From positions 1-64,000 of the forward strand of contig NZ_AUDZ01000018.1 in the NCBI RefSeq assembly GCF_000425725.1: DNA of 64,000 nt, written 5' to 3'. Below, piece by piece: positions 8,499 through 20,525 of this stretch. Numbering within the stretch: the first letter of the stretch is position 1; every line of letters begins with the position of its first letter. Both the position numbers and the translations under genes were made by a program. The notes under the pieces are model-generated. The model was given only the letters and a program-made list of their open reading frames with translations, did not search any database and was not told the origin of the DNA. The stretch is from Halomonas halocynthiae DSM 14573 (GTDB taxonomy: Bacteria > Pseudomonadota > Gammaproteobacteria > Pseudomonadales > Halomonadaceae).

Positions 8499-8618
8499 AG
8501 GCTCCTTGTGCTGGAATGAGTTTAAGCGGGCGCGAATTGTACCCATAGTCATTGCCATCAAGCCACGTTGAGAGACATGGTTTACACTATAGCGCTTGTT
8601 AATAAGAGAGGTGGATGT

Positions 8619-10562
8619 GTGGCTCTGTTACGTCTTGAACAGCTGCAGCTCGCGTATGGCCCTAAGGTGCTGCTGGATGGCGCCGATCTGGTGCTGGAAC
8701 GCGGAGAGCGATTAGCCCTAGTGGGTCGCAATGGAACAGGAAAGTCGACGCTGCTCAAACTAGTGTCGGGCGAGATCTTGCCAGACGGAGGTAATGTTTG
8801 GCGTGCGCCAGGGCTGAAAATTGGCGTATTGGCCCAAGATTTACCTGACGCATCAGGCGAAACTATTTTTGATGTAGTCGCCCAGGGGTTACCTGAAGCC
8901 GGAGAGTTGCTTAGCGAGTACCATCATTTAGTGCAGTCTGACGATCCTGACATGAACCGTATGGCATCTTTGCAGGGGCGTTTGGAAGCCATTGATGGCT
9001 GGTCGTTTCATCGGCGGATCGATGTCGTGTTAACACGCCTGGGTCTGCCTGAAGATGCGGCCATGGCGGACCTTTCTGGCGGTTGGCGTCGTCGAGTGGC
9101 GTTGGCTCGTGCGTTGGTTGCCGAGCCGGACCTGCTGTTGCTTGATGAGCCAACTAACCACTTAGACCTAGACACCATTGCCTGGTTGGAAGAGCAGCTT
9201 ATGGCGTTTGCGGGCTCAGTGCTCTTCATTACCCACGACCGTACCTTTTTGTCGAACCTGGCCACATCAATTCTTGAACTCGATCGCGGTCAGCTTGGTC
9301 GCTACCCTGGTAACTACGCGGAATATCAGGCGCGTAAGAGCCACGAGTTGGAGGTAGAGGCGAGAGAAAACGCTGAGTTTGACAAGAAGCTGGCTCAGGA
9401 AGAAGCCTGGATTCGCCAAGGCATCAAGGCGCGTCGTACCCGTAATGAAGGACGGGTACGGGCACTTGAGCAGCTGCGTCGTGAACGCGGCGAGCGCCGT
9501 GAGCGCATCGGACGTGCCAACCTGGCTATGGACAGTGGCGAGCGTAGCGGTAAGCGCGTTGTGGCGCTCAAGAATGTGACCCAGCGTTTTGGGGCTGATG
9601 CAGTCATTGATGGCCTGAGCATGGAGGTTCAACGCGGCGACAGGATTGGTTTGATTGGTCGCAATGGTGCCGGAAAAACCACACTACTCAAAATACTCTT
9701 GGGCGAGCTGGAACCTGATGAAGGTCAGGTACTGGTCGGTACCAAGCTGCAGGTGGCCTATTTCGATCAGTTGCGAGCAGGGCTGGAACCCGAGAAAAGT
9801 GTGTATGACAACGTCGCTCAAGGTAGCGACCGAGTCACTGTGGGGGGGCGAGACCGTCATGTCATTAGCCACCTGCAAGACTTTCTGTTTACGCCTGACC
9901 GAGTTCGTCAGCCGGTCAAAGCGCTTTCGGGTGGTGAGTCTAACCGTTTGTTGCTGGCCAAACTGTTTACCCAACCAGCCAATGTGCTAGTGCTTGATGA
10001 GCCGACCAATGATCTTGATGTTGAAACCCTAGAGCTGCTGGAAGAGTTGCTGCTCAGTTTTGATGGCACGTTGCTACTGGTCTCTCATGACCGCTCTTTC
10101 ATGGATAACGTGGTGACCAGTGTGCTGGCCTTTGAAGGGCAGGGGACAGTGCGCGAGTATGTCGGCGGGTACAGTGACTGGGTGCGACAAGGCGGAACGT
10201 TACCACCAGCACCCTGGGAAGGCGCAGCACGCCAAGGGGTTGAGCCGGTTGCTGAAAAAGCGTCGCCTAAGGTCAGTGGCGGTGCCGTTGGAACATCGGT
10301 TGATGCATCAACGGTCGCTGCGCCAAAGAGAGTCAAGTTGTCGTATAAGCTACAGCGTGAGCTGGACGGGCTGCCTGCGGAAATTGAGCGGCTGGAAAAT
10401 GCCGTGGCGGATATTGAAGCCAACATCAGTGAGCCGAGCTTTTATCAGCAGGAAAGCGATAACGTGACCGCGATGTTGCAGTCACTGAGCGATAGGCAGG
10501 CTGAGCTAGAGGTCGCTATGGAACGCTGGATGGAGCTGGAAGCTCAAGCTTCTGGTGAGTGA
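8619..10562 (+). CDS. uup: ABC-F ATPase Uup
   Basis: 647 aa, against 635 for E. coli Uup. Two ABC cassettes are visible: Walker A GRNGTGKST (~36-44) with signature LSGGWRRR, and Walker A GRNGAGKTT with LSGGESNR. They are joined by a basic linker (KARRTRNEGRVRAL). A C-terminal coiled coil (KLSYKLQRELDGLP onward, last ~70 residues) identifies Uup among ABC-F proteins; it binds branched DNA and probably the ribosome. There are no membrane segments, as expected for ABC-F. GTG 8619 is preceded by GAGGTG with 5-nt spacing and matches the family N-terminus; the frame stays open upstream without support. It is divergent from tatD. Confidence 0.93.
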   Translation: MALLRLEQLQLAYGPKVLLDGADLVLERGERLALVGRNGTGKSTLLKLVSGEILPDGGNVWRAPGLKIGVLAQDLPDASGETIFDVVAQGLPEAGELLSEYHHLVQSDDPDMNRMASLQGRLEAIDGWSFHRRIDVVLTRLGLPEDAAMADLSGGWRRRVALARALVAEPDLLLLDEPTNHLDLDTIAWLEEQLMAFAGSVLFITHDRTFLSNLATSILELDRGQLGRYPGNYAEYQARKSHELEVEARENAEFDKKLAQEEAWIRQGIKARRTRNEGRVRALEQLRRERGERRERIGRANLAMDSGERSGKRVVALKNVTQRFGADAVIDGLSMEVQRGDRIGLIGRNGAGKTTLLKILLGELEPDEGQVLVGTKLQVAYFDQLRAGLEPEKSVYDNVAQGSDRVTVGGRDRHVISHLQDFLFTPDRVRQPVKALSGGESNRLLLAKLFTQPANVLVLDEPTNDLDVETLELLEELLLSFDGTLLLVSHDRSFMDNVVTSVLAFEGQGTVREYVGGYSDWVRQGGTLPPAPWEGAARQGVEPVAEKASPKVSGGAVGTSVDASTVAAPKRVKLSYKLQRELDGLPAEIERLENAVADIEANISEPSFYQQESDNVTAMLQSLSDRQAELEVAMERWMELEAQASGE

Positions 10563-10600
10563 CGTGAGTCCGTAAGGGCCGTTAGAGCTACTACGTGACA

Positions 10601-10634
10601 CAAAAAAGCCGGAGCACAGCAGTGCTCCGGCGTG
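10601..10634 (-). terminator. Terminator downstream of uspA
   Basis: A 10-bp stem gccggagcac (10608-10617) pairs with gtgctccggc (10622-10631). On the minus strand it is followed directly by TTTTTT (the a-run at 10602-10607). It lies between the convergent ends of uup and uspA and may slow transcription from both sides, but the U-tract fits uspA best. Confidence 0.85.
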
Positions 10635-10650
10635 TTAATGCTTTTTTGTG

Positions 10651-11097
10651 TTACTCGTCGCTGTCCATGCCGACACGCACTGCCAATACATCGCACTTGG
10701 CGCCGTGCAGCACGCCAGTAGAAGTTGAACCTAGTAACAAGGCGAAGCCGTGACGTCCGTGGGAGCCGACGACAATCAAGTCAACGTCGTTTTCATCGGC
10801 GAAACGATGAATTTCGGTATCTGGCATGCCCACAACCACATGCTGATCTTCCGGAGAAACATGAGCGTTGGCGATATCGGCTAAGCGTTTTTTGGCGTGG
10901 TCATCCAGTTGGTCCTGAATGCTGGTTAGGTCCATGGGGATATCACCGCCATAGGCAAAGCCCAGCGGCTCTAAGGTATGCATGATGGACAGTTTGGCGT
11001 GATTTCGGTCAGCAATTTGTAAAGCGCGCTCTAAAATGGAGTGAGAGTCTTTGGTTAGGTCGACCGCGACCAGGACGTGGCGATATTCATTGCTCAT
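10651..11097 (-). CDS. uspA: Universal stress protein, UspA family
   Basis: 148 aa, against 144 in E. coli UspA. The N-terminus YRHVLVAVDLTKDSHSILERA matches the first strand and helix of the Usp fold. The C-terminal GSHGRHGFALLLGSTSTGVL is the G-2x-G-9x-G(S/T) nucleotide-binding signature in a near-UspA form. It is a cytoplasmic stress-survival protein induced on growth arrest. ATG 11097 has GGAG 7 nt upstream; a longer frame to 11151 lacks one. The 217-bp upstream region contains a TATAAT-like hexamer on this strand (11254-11249). Symbol assigned by similarity to the short UspA/UspC/UspD group. Confidence 0.88.
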   Translation of the reverse strand: MSNEYRHVLVAVDLTKDSHSILERALQIADRNHAKLSIMHTLEPLGFAYGGDIPMDLTSIQDQLDDHAKKRLADIANAHVSPEDQHVVVGMPDTEIHRFADENDVDLIVVGSHGRHGFALLLGSTSTGVLHGAKCDVLAVRVGMDSDE

Positions 11098-11248
11098 GGC
11101 TGTCTCCAGGTGATTTTTGAAAAGGGTGTGTATCGATGGTTTTTCGTTCATTCAGCCTGTGTATTCAATCGTATATTGCCAAGCTCATTTGGTGAGTTCA
11201 TATACCCACTTTAGGACGCATAATGATTCAAGACAATGATCTGTATCT

Positions 11249-11254
11249 ATTATA
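11249..11254 (-). promoter_or_regulatory. Possible -10 element for uspA
   Basis: Read on the minus strand, 11254-11249 is a perfect TATAAT, about 150 nt upstream of the uspA start. No -35 hexamer with standard spacing is seen; TTGTCA lies 20 nt away, which is too long. A stress-sigma promoter, which tolerates a poor -35, would fit uspA. Confidence 0.3.
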
Positions 11255-11314
11255 CCTCAGGATATTGCGATTCATGACAACCGGTATCAGGGTAGACTGC
11301 TCAAGGATAGCACC

Positions 11315-11812
11315 ATGACTTGGCTGGTGATTGCTGGGATCATGGCAATGCTCGTGGCTCCATTGATGTGGCTTAAACCCAGCCCACGGCAAAAGCGGCT
11401 GGTGGCCTTGCGTGCTGAGGCTCGCAGGCTCGGCATCGAAGTAAAGCTGGAGACTTCGCCCGCTCATCAGGCCAAGGAATTGGTAGCCGCATATCGCTGG
11501 CTATATCCAGTGCAGCGCCCAGGGCCAGACTTCATGCTGGTTAGCCCTTATCTGGCCAGTCCTGCGCTGAAAACATTTTCTGATGGCTGGTGCTGGCGCA
11601 CAGAGCCATTGCGGCCGCTGCCAGACACAGCCCAGCGGCTGTTAAACAGCTTGCCGGAGCATTTGGGTGATAGTGTGCTGGCGATTGGCTCTAGTCGTTC
11701 AGTGCTGACACTATGGTGGGAAGAAACCCTAAGCGCGCCGGAGCTGTCCGCGTTTGTCGAACCACTGACTGAGCTGCGCGATGCGCTGGAAAACTGCCCA
11801 GACGAGCGTTGA
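11315..11812 (+). CDS. Small membrane-anchored protein of unknown function
   Basis: 165 aa with one N-terminal membrane helix (TWLVIAGIMAMLVAPLMWL, residues 2-20), then PSPRQKRLVALRAEARRLG, a juxtamembrane basic helix I remember from conserved Pseudomonas/Halomonas proteins of unknown role. The remainder (~45-165) is cytoplasmic if the helix is N-out, and it is rich in Trp and Leu without a recognisable domain. ATG 11315 is preceded by AAGGATAG. It is monocistronic, between divergent uspA and convergent slyA. No function is proposed. Confidence 0.72.
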   Translation: MTWLVIAGIMAMLVAPLMWLKPSPRQKRLVALRAEARRLGIEVKLETSPAHQAKELVAAYRWLYPVQRPGPDFMLVSPYLASPALKTFSDGWCWRTEPLRPLPDTAQRLLNSLPEHLGDSVLAIGSSRSVLTLWWEETLSAPELSAFVEPLTELRDALENCPDER

Positions 11813-11855
11813 GGCCGGGGCAGGTTTGAGGTGTTGGCTCGGTGCACTGCTATGT

Positions 11856-12341
11856 TTAGTTCGGCGTTAGATTTGCGTTTTCTGTAGTGGGTTTTTCAAT
11901 ATCTTGCTCTGTGTCTCGGATAGCCAATCCTTTGTTCTCAATACGTGTCAGTAAGCCAGTGAACAGCTCAATTTCGTCAAGGCTAAGGTCAGACAGAATG
12001 TCAGCCATGACATTATTAATTTCAGTTTCTATACGCTGTAGTAGCGGCATGGCTGCTGGGGTGAGGAAGATATGCTTGGTGCGCCGATCTGTTTCGCCGG
12101 GACGCCGCTCAATCAGGCCTTGTGCAGCTAGCTGGTCGAGGGTGCGCACCAGCGAAGGTGCTTCAACGCCAAGGGCTCGGGCTAGGTCGCGCTGAGATTG
12201 GTTATCGCCCAGTTGCCATAGGTGGTAAAGCGCAAGCCAGCGTGTTTGGGTTAGCCCTTCCGGCGCTAAGCGGCGATCGATGATGGCACGCCAGATGCGA
12301 GGAACACGAGCCAGTTGTAAGGCGACATTGTTGTTTTGCAT
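11856..12341 (-). CDS. slyA: SlyA-type MarR-family transcriptional regulator
   Basis: 161-aa winged-helix regulator that aligns closely with E. coli/Salmonella SlyA from memory. LARVPRIWRAIIDRRL (~10-25), LTQTRWLAL, the recognition-helix region APSLVRTLDQL (~65-75) and the wing GETDRRTKHIFLT (~85-97) are all SlyA-like. SlyA acts as a dimer that often antagonises H-NS silencing or responds to aromatic ligands. The C-terminal ~20 residues (rich in T, E, N) extend past SlyA. It is divergent from the ybiT-like gene with a 255-bp spacer, so it may regulate itself and that gene. Confidence 0.87.
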   Translation of the reverse strand: MQNNNVALQLARVPRIWRAIIDRRLAPEGLTQTRWLALYHLWQLGDNQSQRDLARALGVEAPSLVRTLDQLAAQGLIERRPGETDRRTKHIFLTPAAMPLLQRIETEINNVMADILSDLSLDEIELFTGLLTRIENKGLAIRDTEQDIEKPTTENANLTPN

Positions 12342-12596
12342 AAATCAGTTACTGCCTAAGGTTGATTAGGTTGACGTCAGCCATGAGTAAGTGTCTAAAG
12401 ATATGACGTTTAATGCAAATTATCTTTTTATACGCTGTGCCCTTTGTACGGGACACGATGTTTTTATACCTGATGGGTGGGTATTCAGCTGAGGGGGGCT
12501 GCATCGTTGCTGCTTGGCGCATACAATTGGCCCTCTTTTCATGTTTCATGCGCCTTTATTCACATGTATTAAGGTGCCTATCTACGGAATGTAATT

Positions 12597-14189
12597 TTGA
12601 TCTCCACTGCCAACATTACTATGCAGTTCGGGGCTAGGCCCCTTTTCGAGAACGTCTCGGTTAAATTTAACAATGGCAACCGCTACGGCCTGATTGGTGC
12701 CAATGGCAGCGGCAAGTCGACTTTCATGAAGATTCTGGCTGGTGATCTGGAGCCGTCTTCAGGGCAGGTAATGATTGATGCAGGTGCCCGGCTGGGTAAG
12801 TTGGGTCAGGATCAGTTTGCCTTTGAAAACTCACGGGTTATCGATACCGTGATTATGGGTAATCAAGAGCTTTGGCAGGTTGCGGTAGAGCGCGAACGTA
12901 TTTACTCACTGCCGGAGATGAGCGAAGCAGATGGCATGGCCGTCGCAGACTTGGAAGTTCGCTTTGCCGAGCTGGATGGTTATACCGCAGACTCCCGAGC
13001 GGGAGAGTTGCTGCTGGGATTGGGTATTCCTGAGTTGCAACACACAGGGCTAATGAGTGACGTGTCACCGGGCTGGAAGTTGCGCGTATTGCTAGCCCAG
13101 GCATTATTTGCCGACCCCGATGTGCTACTGCTCGACGAGCCTACCAACCATCTGGATATTCATACTATCCGTTGGCTGGAAGACATTCTTAAAGCGCGTC
13201 AGAGTACCATGGTGATCATCTCTCACGATCGTCACTTTCTTAACAGTGTTTGTACTCATATGGCAGACTTGGATTACGGCGAAATAACGCTATTTCCTGG
13301 TAATTACGATGAATACATGACGGCTGCGACAGCAGCGCGAGAGCGTCAGCATGCCGATAATGCCAAGAAAAAAGCACAGATTGCTGAGCTTCAGGCGTTT
13401 GTCAGCCGCTTTTCGGCAAATGCTTCAAAGGCGAAGCAGGCTACGTCGCGGGCCCGCCAAATTGATAAGATCAAGCTCGAAGATATTAAGCCCTCCAGCC
13501 GGATCAGTCCGTTTATTCGCTTTGAGCAGAATAAAAAGATTCATCGCAATGCGGTTAATGTTGAGGCCATTTCGAAGGGGTTTGAAGAGGGCGCGCCTCT
13601 TTTTAAGAACTTCTCAATGACGGTGGAGGCCGGTGAGCGTATCGCTATCATCGGCCCCAACGGCATCGGCAAAACAACACTACTCAAAACCTTAGCACGT
13701 GAGTTGCATCCTGATGCCGGTGACGTGCGTTGGACTGACAGTGCCGAGATTGGAGTGTTTGCCCAAGATCACAGCAACGATTTTGCTAATGATGCCACCT
13801 TGTTTGAATGGATGGGGCAGTGGACCACGGGCGGTGAGCAAGAGGTCCGTGGTGCATTAGGGCGCATGTTGTTTTCCAGCGATGATATCGGCAAGTCGGT
13901 GAAAGTCATTTCGGGTGGCGAACAAGGCCGTATGCTGTTTGGCAAGCTGGCACTAACCAAACCCAATGTGTTGCTGATGGATGAGCCGACGAATCACTTG
14001 GACATGGAGTCTATCGAGGCGCTCAACTTGGCATTAGAGAACTACCCTGGAACGCTGATTTTTGTCAGCCACGATCGTGAGTTCGTTTCATCACTAGCGA
14101 CTCGCATTCTTGATATGCATGAGAACGGCATTACCGATTTCAGTGGCACTTATGATGAGTACCTGCGTAGCCAAGGATTATTCGGCTGA
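12597..14189 (+). CDS. ybiT: ABC-F ATPase YbiT
   Basis: 530 aa, the same length as E. coli YbiT and very similar to it along its whole length from memory. Cassette 1 has [14 protein letters not shown] (~34-47); the Q-loop-adjacent QDQFAFE and [11 protein letters not shown] are YbiT hallmarks. The inter-domain linker ends [20 protein letters not shown]. Cassette 2 has [12 protein letters not shown] and [16 protein letters not shown] proteins act on the ribosome; YbiT is linked to relief of stalling at particular nascent sequences. The start is TTG 12597, the only start giving the family N-terminus ([12 protein letters not shown]). It overlaps the end of the convergent DUF5924 gene by 12 bp. 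Confidence 0.94.
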   Translation: MISTANITMQFGARPLFENVSVKFNNGNRYGLIGANGSGKSTFMKILAGDLEPSSGQVMIDAGARLGKLGQDQFAFENSRVIDTVIMGNQELWQVAVERERIYSLPEMSEADGMAVADLEVRFAELDGYTADSRAGELLLGLGIPELQHTGLMSDVSPGWKLRVLLAQALFADPDVLLLDEPTNHLDIHTIRWLEDILKARQSTMVIISHDRHFLNSVCTHMADLDYGEITLFPGNYDEYMTAATAARERQHADNAKKKAQIAELQAFVSRFSANASKAKQATSRARQIDKIKLEDIKPSSRISPFIRFEQNKKIHRNAVNVEAISKGFEEGAPLFKNFSMTVEAGERIAIIGPNGIGKTTLLKTLARELHPDAGDVRWTDSAEIGVFAQDHSNDFANDATLFEWMGQWTTGGEQEVRGALGRMLFSSDDIGKSVKVISGGEQGRMLFGKLALTKPNVLLMDEPTNHLDMESIEALNLALENYPGTLIFVSHDREFVSSLATRILDMHENGITDFSGTYDEYLRSQGLFG

Positions 14190-15458
14190 TTTTTGCTCAG
14201 TAGTTTCTCCGTTTTCAGGCTTGTGATGAGGCTGCTCTTCGCCGCTGGGTTCAGGAGCGGCTTCATCCTGAGGGTGGTCTGAGGTATTTTCTGGGTCGGG
14301 TGTATTACTGGGGCGGGCAACAAGATGCCTAACCACCAGACCTGGAATTCCCAGCGGCGTACTACTCTGGCCGTTAGCCAAGGTAGCTATGCTGTTGTCG
14401 TCGCTGACGTTAAAGCGAACTGTGCCAATGCGTTGGCCACCGTTGGTCATGATGTCAATACGCCAGGCGCCCTCTGACTTGGCGGGAAAGTTGAGCTTGT
14501 GGGTCCAGGCTCGATAGCCTTCCTCACGCCCTCCATGAATTTCCAGTGGAATACGTTCAATCAACTTTCCGTTGTGTCGCCACTCATGTACGACCTCTTC
14601 CCTGAGACCGCGCGGTGCATGAATGGCGGTGTAGGCAAAAAGGCCATTGGTATTGAGTACCTTAGGAGACAGGCGTATTTCACCACGCGGCGTTCGCGTC
14701 GAAGTATCAAAGGCCGGCGACAGTGCACTGGCGGATAGCCACAAACTGGCCGGTGGTACCCATCCTCGTCCCAACCAAGCCAGTACGGCCAATAGCGGTA
14801 GCGCAGCAAGCATCGATAGCCATTTTTGACGCGACACCAAGCTACGCAGCTGCATCAGACTCGGCAGGCTGACAATTATCATGGCAGCCAGTGCCAGCAG
14901 CATGCTTTGTTGGGTGTTCAGGTGCAGCAATGTTGGTAGTGTGACCAGTGCTACCAGAAACACACACTGGGCATGAAAGAAAAAATACAACCAACGATGC
15001 GAAGCCAGACGGTAGTAGAGTGGGTCAATGATGGAGAGTAGTGCCAGCACTATCATGGCTGAAGTGAACAATGCCTGGCCACTGCTCCAAACGGTGGTCG
15101 CAAGCAAAAAAGGTAAGCAGAAGAACAGCGTTTCCTGGTGGATTAACTGGGCGATAAAAGAGGTGGTTCCTGTTGGCAAAGAGGGGTAGCCACGGCGCTT
15201 TAGCCATTGAATGATGACTCCTTCACCTAACAGCAAACCCCAGGCCAGCAACATGCCCAATGCCAGGGCGACTCCTAACCACTGCTGACGCTCAACCAGA
15301 AAGAAGCTGGCCATACCGCTGGCAAAAGCTGCCGGTGGCCATAGCCAGCCCCAGCGACGCCAGTAAACAGACAGCCTGGCCAGGCGCTTTTGCCAGGTTT
15401 TCAGCCAGGGAGCCTGGGCTGTAGCTTGAGGGTCAGAAAACGGGGGTGTAGAAGCCAT
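14178..15458 (-). CDS. DUF5924/DUF2914 integral membrane protein
   Basis: 426 aa. The N-terminal half has about seven membrane helices with segments I associate with DUF5924: [36 protein letters not shown] (~103-120) and [18 protein letters not shown]. After the last helix, a periplasmic-type domain from ~250 contains [20 protein letters not shown] and [20 protein letters not shown], typical of DUF2914 beta domains. The last ~60 residues are disordered and acidic (P, E, H rich). Function is unknown. ATG 15458 is chosen over 15593, which would run into the divergent fadB start. Its 3' end overlaps ybiT by 12 bp. Confidence 0.82.
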   Translation of the reverse strand: MASTPPFSDPQATAQAPWLKTWQKRLARLSVYWRRWGWLWPPAAFASGMASFFLVERQQWLGVALALGMLLAWGLLLGEGVIIQWLKRRGYPSLPTGTTSFIAQLIHQETLFFCLPFLLATTVWSSGQALFTSAMIVLALLSIIDPLYYRLASHRWLYFFFHAQCVFLVALVTLPTLLHLNTQQSMLLALAAMIIVSLPSLMQLRSLVSRQKWLSMLAALPLLAVLAWLGRGWVPPASLWLSASALSPAFDTSTRTPRGEIRLSPKVLNTNGLFAYTAIHAPRGLREEVVHEWRHNGKLIERIPLEIHGGREEGYRAWTHKLNFPAKSEGAWRIDIMTNGGQRIGTVRFNVSDDNSIATLANGQSSTPLGIPGLVVRHLVARPSNTPDPENTSDHPQDEAAPEPSGEEQPHHKPENGETTEQKSAE

Positions 15459-15581
15459 GAAGATCTCGTGGTTTATTGGTGTCTGAGACTGAAATGTGCC
15501 AAAAGCTTGACGCCATCGTGAGAGTAAACCAAGCTGTAGTAAATCAAACGGTCGTATGAATTCTTGCACGGAGATTCGTGG

Positions 15582-18981
<3,400 letters not shown>

Positions 18982-19015
18982 GCATAGGTCAGACAGCTAT
19001 TGAGTTGAAACACAC

Positions 19016-19045
19016 AAACGGCACCTTACGGGGTGTCGTTTTTTT
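19016..19045 (+). terminator. fadBA operon terminator
   Basis: Stem aacggcacc (19017-19025) pairs with ggtgtcgtt (19032-19040, one G-T wobble), with a 6-nt loop and a run of T at 19039-19045. It lies 35 nt past the fadA stop, between convergent fadA and the reductase gene. Confidence 0.86.
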
Positions 19046-19065
19046 AATCATGTGGATTAGGCTTA

Positions 19066-19527
19066 TCAAATAATTCCGGCTTCAAGGCTTGCGGCCATGG
19101 TCTGTGCCAGCTCTTCCACTTGATCACAAAACGCGTCTTGCCATTCACCGTGTAGCGTTAGCGGCTCTTGCGCCCAGCTCCAGGCAAGCCCGCTGACAAT
19201 GCTCTCGACTGCGCGACGCGTGCCGGTACCGTCAAGCCCTGCGCGGATATACAGCGCACAGGGCAGGCCTTGCTTTTCTTCCAGTACAGCGTAGTAACTG
19301 CGGTCGAAAAAATCTTTCAGCGCACCGCTCATATAACCCAGGTTCTCGGTGGTACCCATCAGTACCGCATCACAGTTGAGTAGGTCTTTCGGCCCAGCAT
19401 CCAACGGGGCCTTGATCAGTACATCGACACCGTCAATGTCAGGGTGGCGCGCGCCGCGCTCAGCGGCTTGGCGAAGCTTCAGAGTATTGGAGGATGGAGC
19501 ATGAGCGATGATTAATAGGCGCTTCAC
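19066..19527 (-). CDS. Flavodoxin-like NAD(P)H-dependent reductase
   Basis: 153 aa with a flavodoxin/FMN-reductase fold. The N-terminal strand KRLLIIAHAPSSNTLKL (~2-18) has the phosphate-binding loop. AVLMGTTENLGYMSGALKDFFDR (central third) is the typical isoalloxazine-side loop of this family. Such proteins are FMN-dependent quinone or azo reductases, or flavodoxin-type carriers; the substrate is not predictable. GTG 19527 is chosen because AGGAG lies 9 nt upstream; the ATG at 19557 has no site. It is convergent with fadA and divergent from the DCC-family gene. Confidence 0.82.
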   Translation of the reverse strand: MKRLLIIAHAPSSNTLKLRQAAERGARHPDIDGVDVLIKAPLDAGPKDLLNCDAVLMGTTENLGYMSGALKDFFDRSYYAVLEEKQGLPCALYIRAGLDGTGTRRAVESIVSGLAWSWAQEPLTLHGEWQDAFCDQVEELAQTMAASLEAGII

Positions 19528-19664
19528 TAGTGATTTCTCCTGCTTGCTGCTCGGCAAGTCATTATTTGCAGGCCAGTAGTTCGCTGGGTGTGCTGTTGAT
19601 AAGCATTCATGTCCTGTCGTGTGTGCTTCAGCATAGCGGCTGGGGTAAGCCGCAGGCCAGCACC

Positions 19665-19689
19665 GGGGTCGACCCCAAACTGGTATAAT
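19665..19689 (+). promoter_or_regulatory. Extended -10 promoter with adjacent palindrome
   Basis: A perfect TATAAT (19684-19689) is preceded by TGG, giving the extended -10 form TGnTATAAT. A 12-bp perfect palindrome ggggtcgacccc occupies 19665-19676, where a -35 contact or operator would lie. No good -35 hexamer is present, as is common for extended -10 promoters. The predicted start is near 19696, giving a ~57-nt leader before the DCC-family gene. Confidence 0.6.
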
Positions 19690-19752
19690 GAGGTCTATGC
19701 AATTGATACAGGCAGCTTGTCATGTCTGGCCAAACACAGTGGGAGGTCGCTG

Positions 19753-20136
19753 ATGACAGATAACAGCCAGCTCAAGCACAACGCTCGGCTCAAGGTGTAC
19801 TACGACGCCGCCTGCCCGCTGTGCCGACGTGAGCGTCAACGCTACGAATCGTGGCAGAAGGCGTCTGAAGGCGTTGAGTGGCTTGATGTGAATACTCACG
19901 ATGAGCACCTGATTGCGCGTGGTGTTGTGCCTCGTGAAGCACTGCTGTCATTGCACGTGGAAGATGCTGCCGGTCAATTCCATGACGGTATTGATGCTTA
20001 TGTGTTGCTGATGCGCCGGGTGCCACGTCTGAAGCCGCTGGCTTGGATCATTGGCCTGCCGCTGATCAAGCCTGTTCTGGCATGGGTCTATGAGCGCATG
20101 GTGCGTCGTCGGCTAGCAAGAGAAGGGCGGTTGTAA
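19753..20136 (+). CDS. DCC-family (DUF393) thiol-disulfide oxidoreductase-like protein
   Basis: 127 aa. The family-defining motif is VYYDAACPLCRRERQRY (~15-31), a DxxCPxC loop that gives the DCC family its name. The C-terminal part (PLAWIIGLPLIKPVLAWVYERMVRRR) is a hydrophobic helix ending in basic residues, also family-typical. DCC proteins are thioredoxin-fold-like with unproved redox roles. ATG 19753 has GGAGG 6 nt upstream and follows the extended -10 promoter at 19684. A longer frame from 19609 would start upstream of that promoter's predicted start site. Confidence 0.87.
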   Translation: MTDNSQLKHNARLKVYYDAACPLCRRERQRYESWQKASEGVEWLDVNTHDEHLIARGVVPREALLSLHVEDAAGQFHDGIDAYVLLMRRVPRLKPLAWIIGLPLIKPVLAWVYERMVRRRLAREGRL

Positions 20137-20201
20137 CACCTATGCCGTCAGTATAAGTCTAACAAAAAAGTCACTACTACAGATCAAGGGGCAGGTTGAG
20201 C

Positions 20202-20486
20202 ATGGCGAGACGCATCTTATTGTCTTTTTTTAAGCGTATTGCAAAAAAGAGGGGGTTGCCTGGGCGTTTTACCGCTATTGTCTTTGCATTCTATATGTCT
20301 TCGATTATGGCATTTCTGATGACGCTGGTGATTACCGCTGCCACTCGTGGTATTGGCTCAGGTTTTTTTATGACGTCAATAAAAGCATATTCGCTGTCTA
20401 TGCCAGTGGCCTTCGTCTGTGTACTGATCGTGCGGCCATTAGTCATGCGTCTGGTCAGATGGACAATTGCTGACGGCGAACTCTAA
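20202..20486 (+). CDS. DUF2798 small membrane protein
   Basis: 94 aa with two membrane helices (~25-46 and ~62-80). The layout LPGRFTAIVFAFYMSSIMAFLMTLVITA, then a loop with GF and a second helix MPVAFVCVLIVRPLVMRLV, is the DUF2798 pattern. The N-terminus is strongly basic (RRILLSFFKRIAKKRG), so it should stay in the cytoplasm. Function is unknown. ATG 20202 is preferred over TTG 20196; AGGGG at 20187-20191 lies 10 nt upstream. It lies between the DCC and methyltransferase genes in the same direction. Confidence 0.78.
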   Translation: MARRILLSFFKRIAKKRGLPGRFTAIVFAFYMSSIMAFLMTLVITAATRGIGSGFFMTSIKAYSLSMPVAFVCVLIVRPLVMRLVRWTIADGEL

Positions 20487-20525
20487 TTTCCATCGATACA
20501 GGGACTTCCATTGCATAGGGATATA

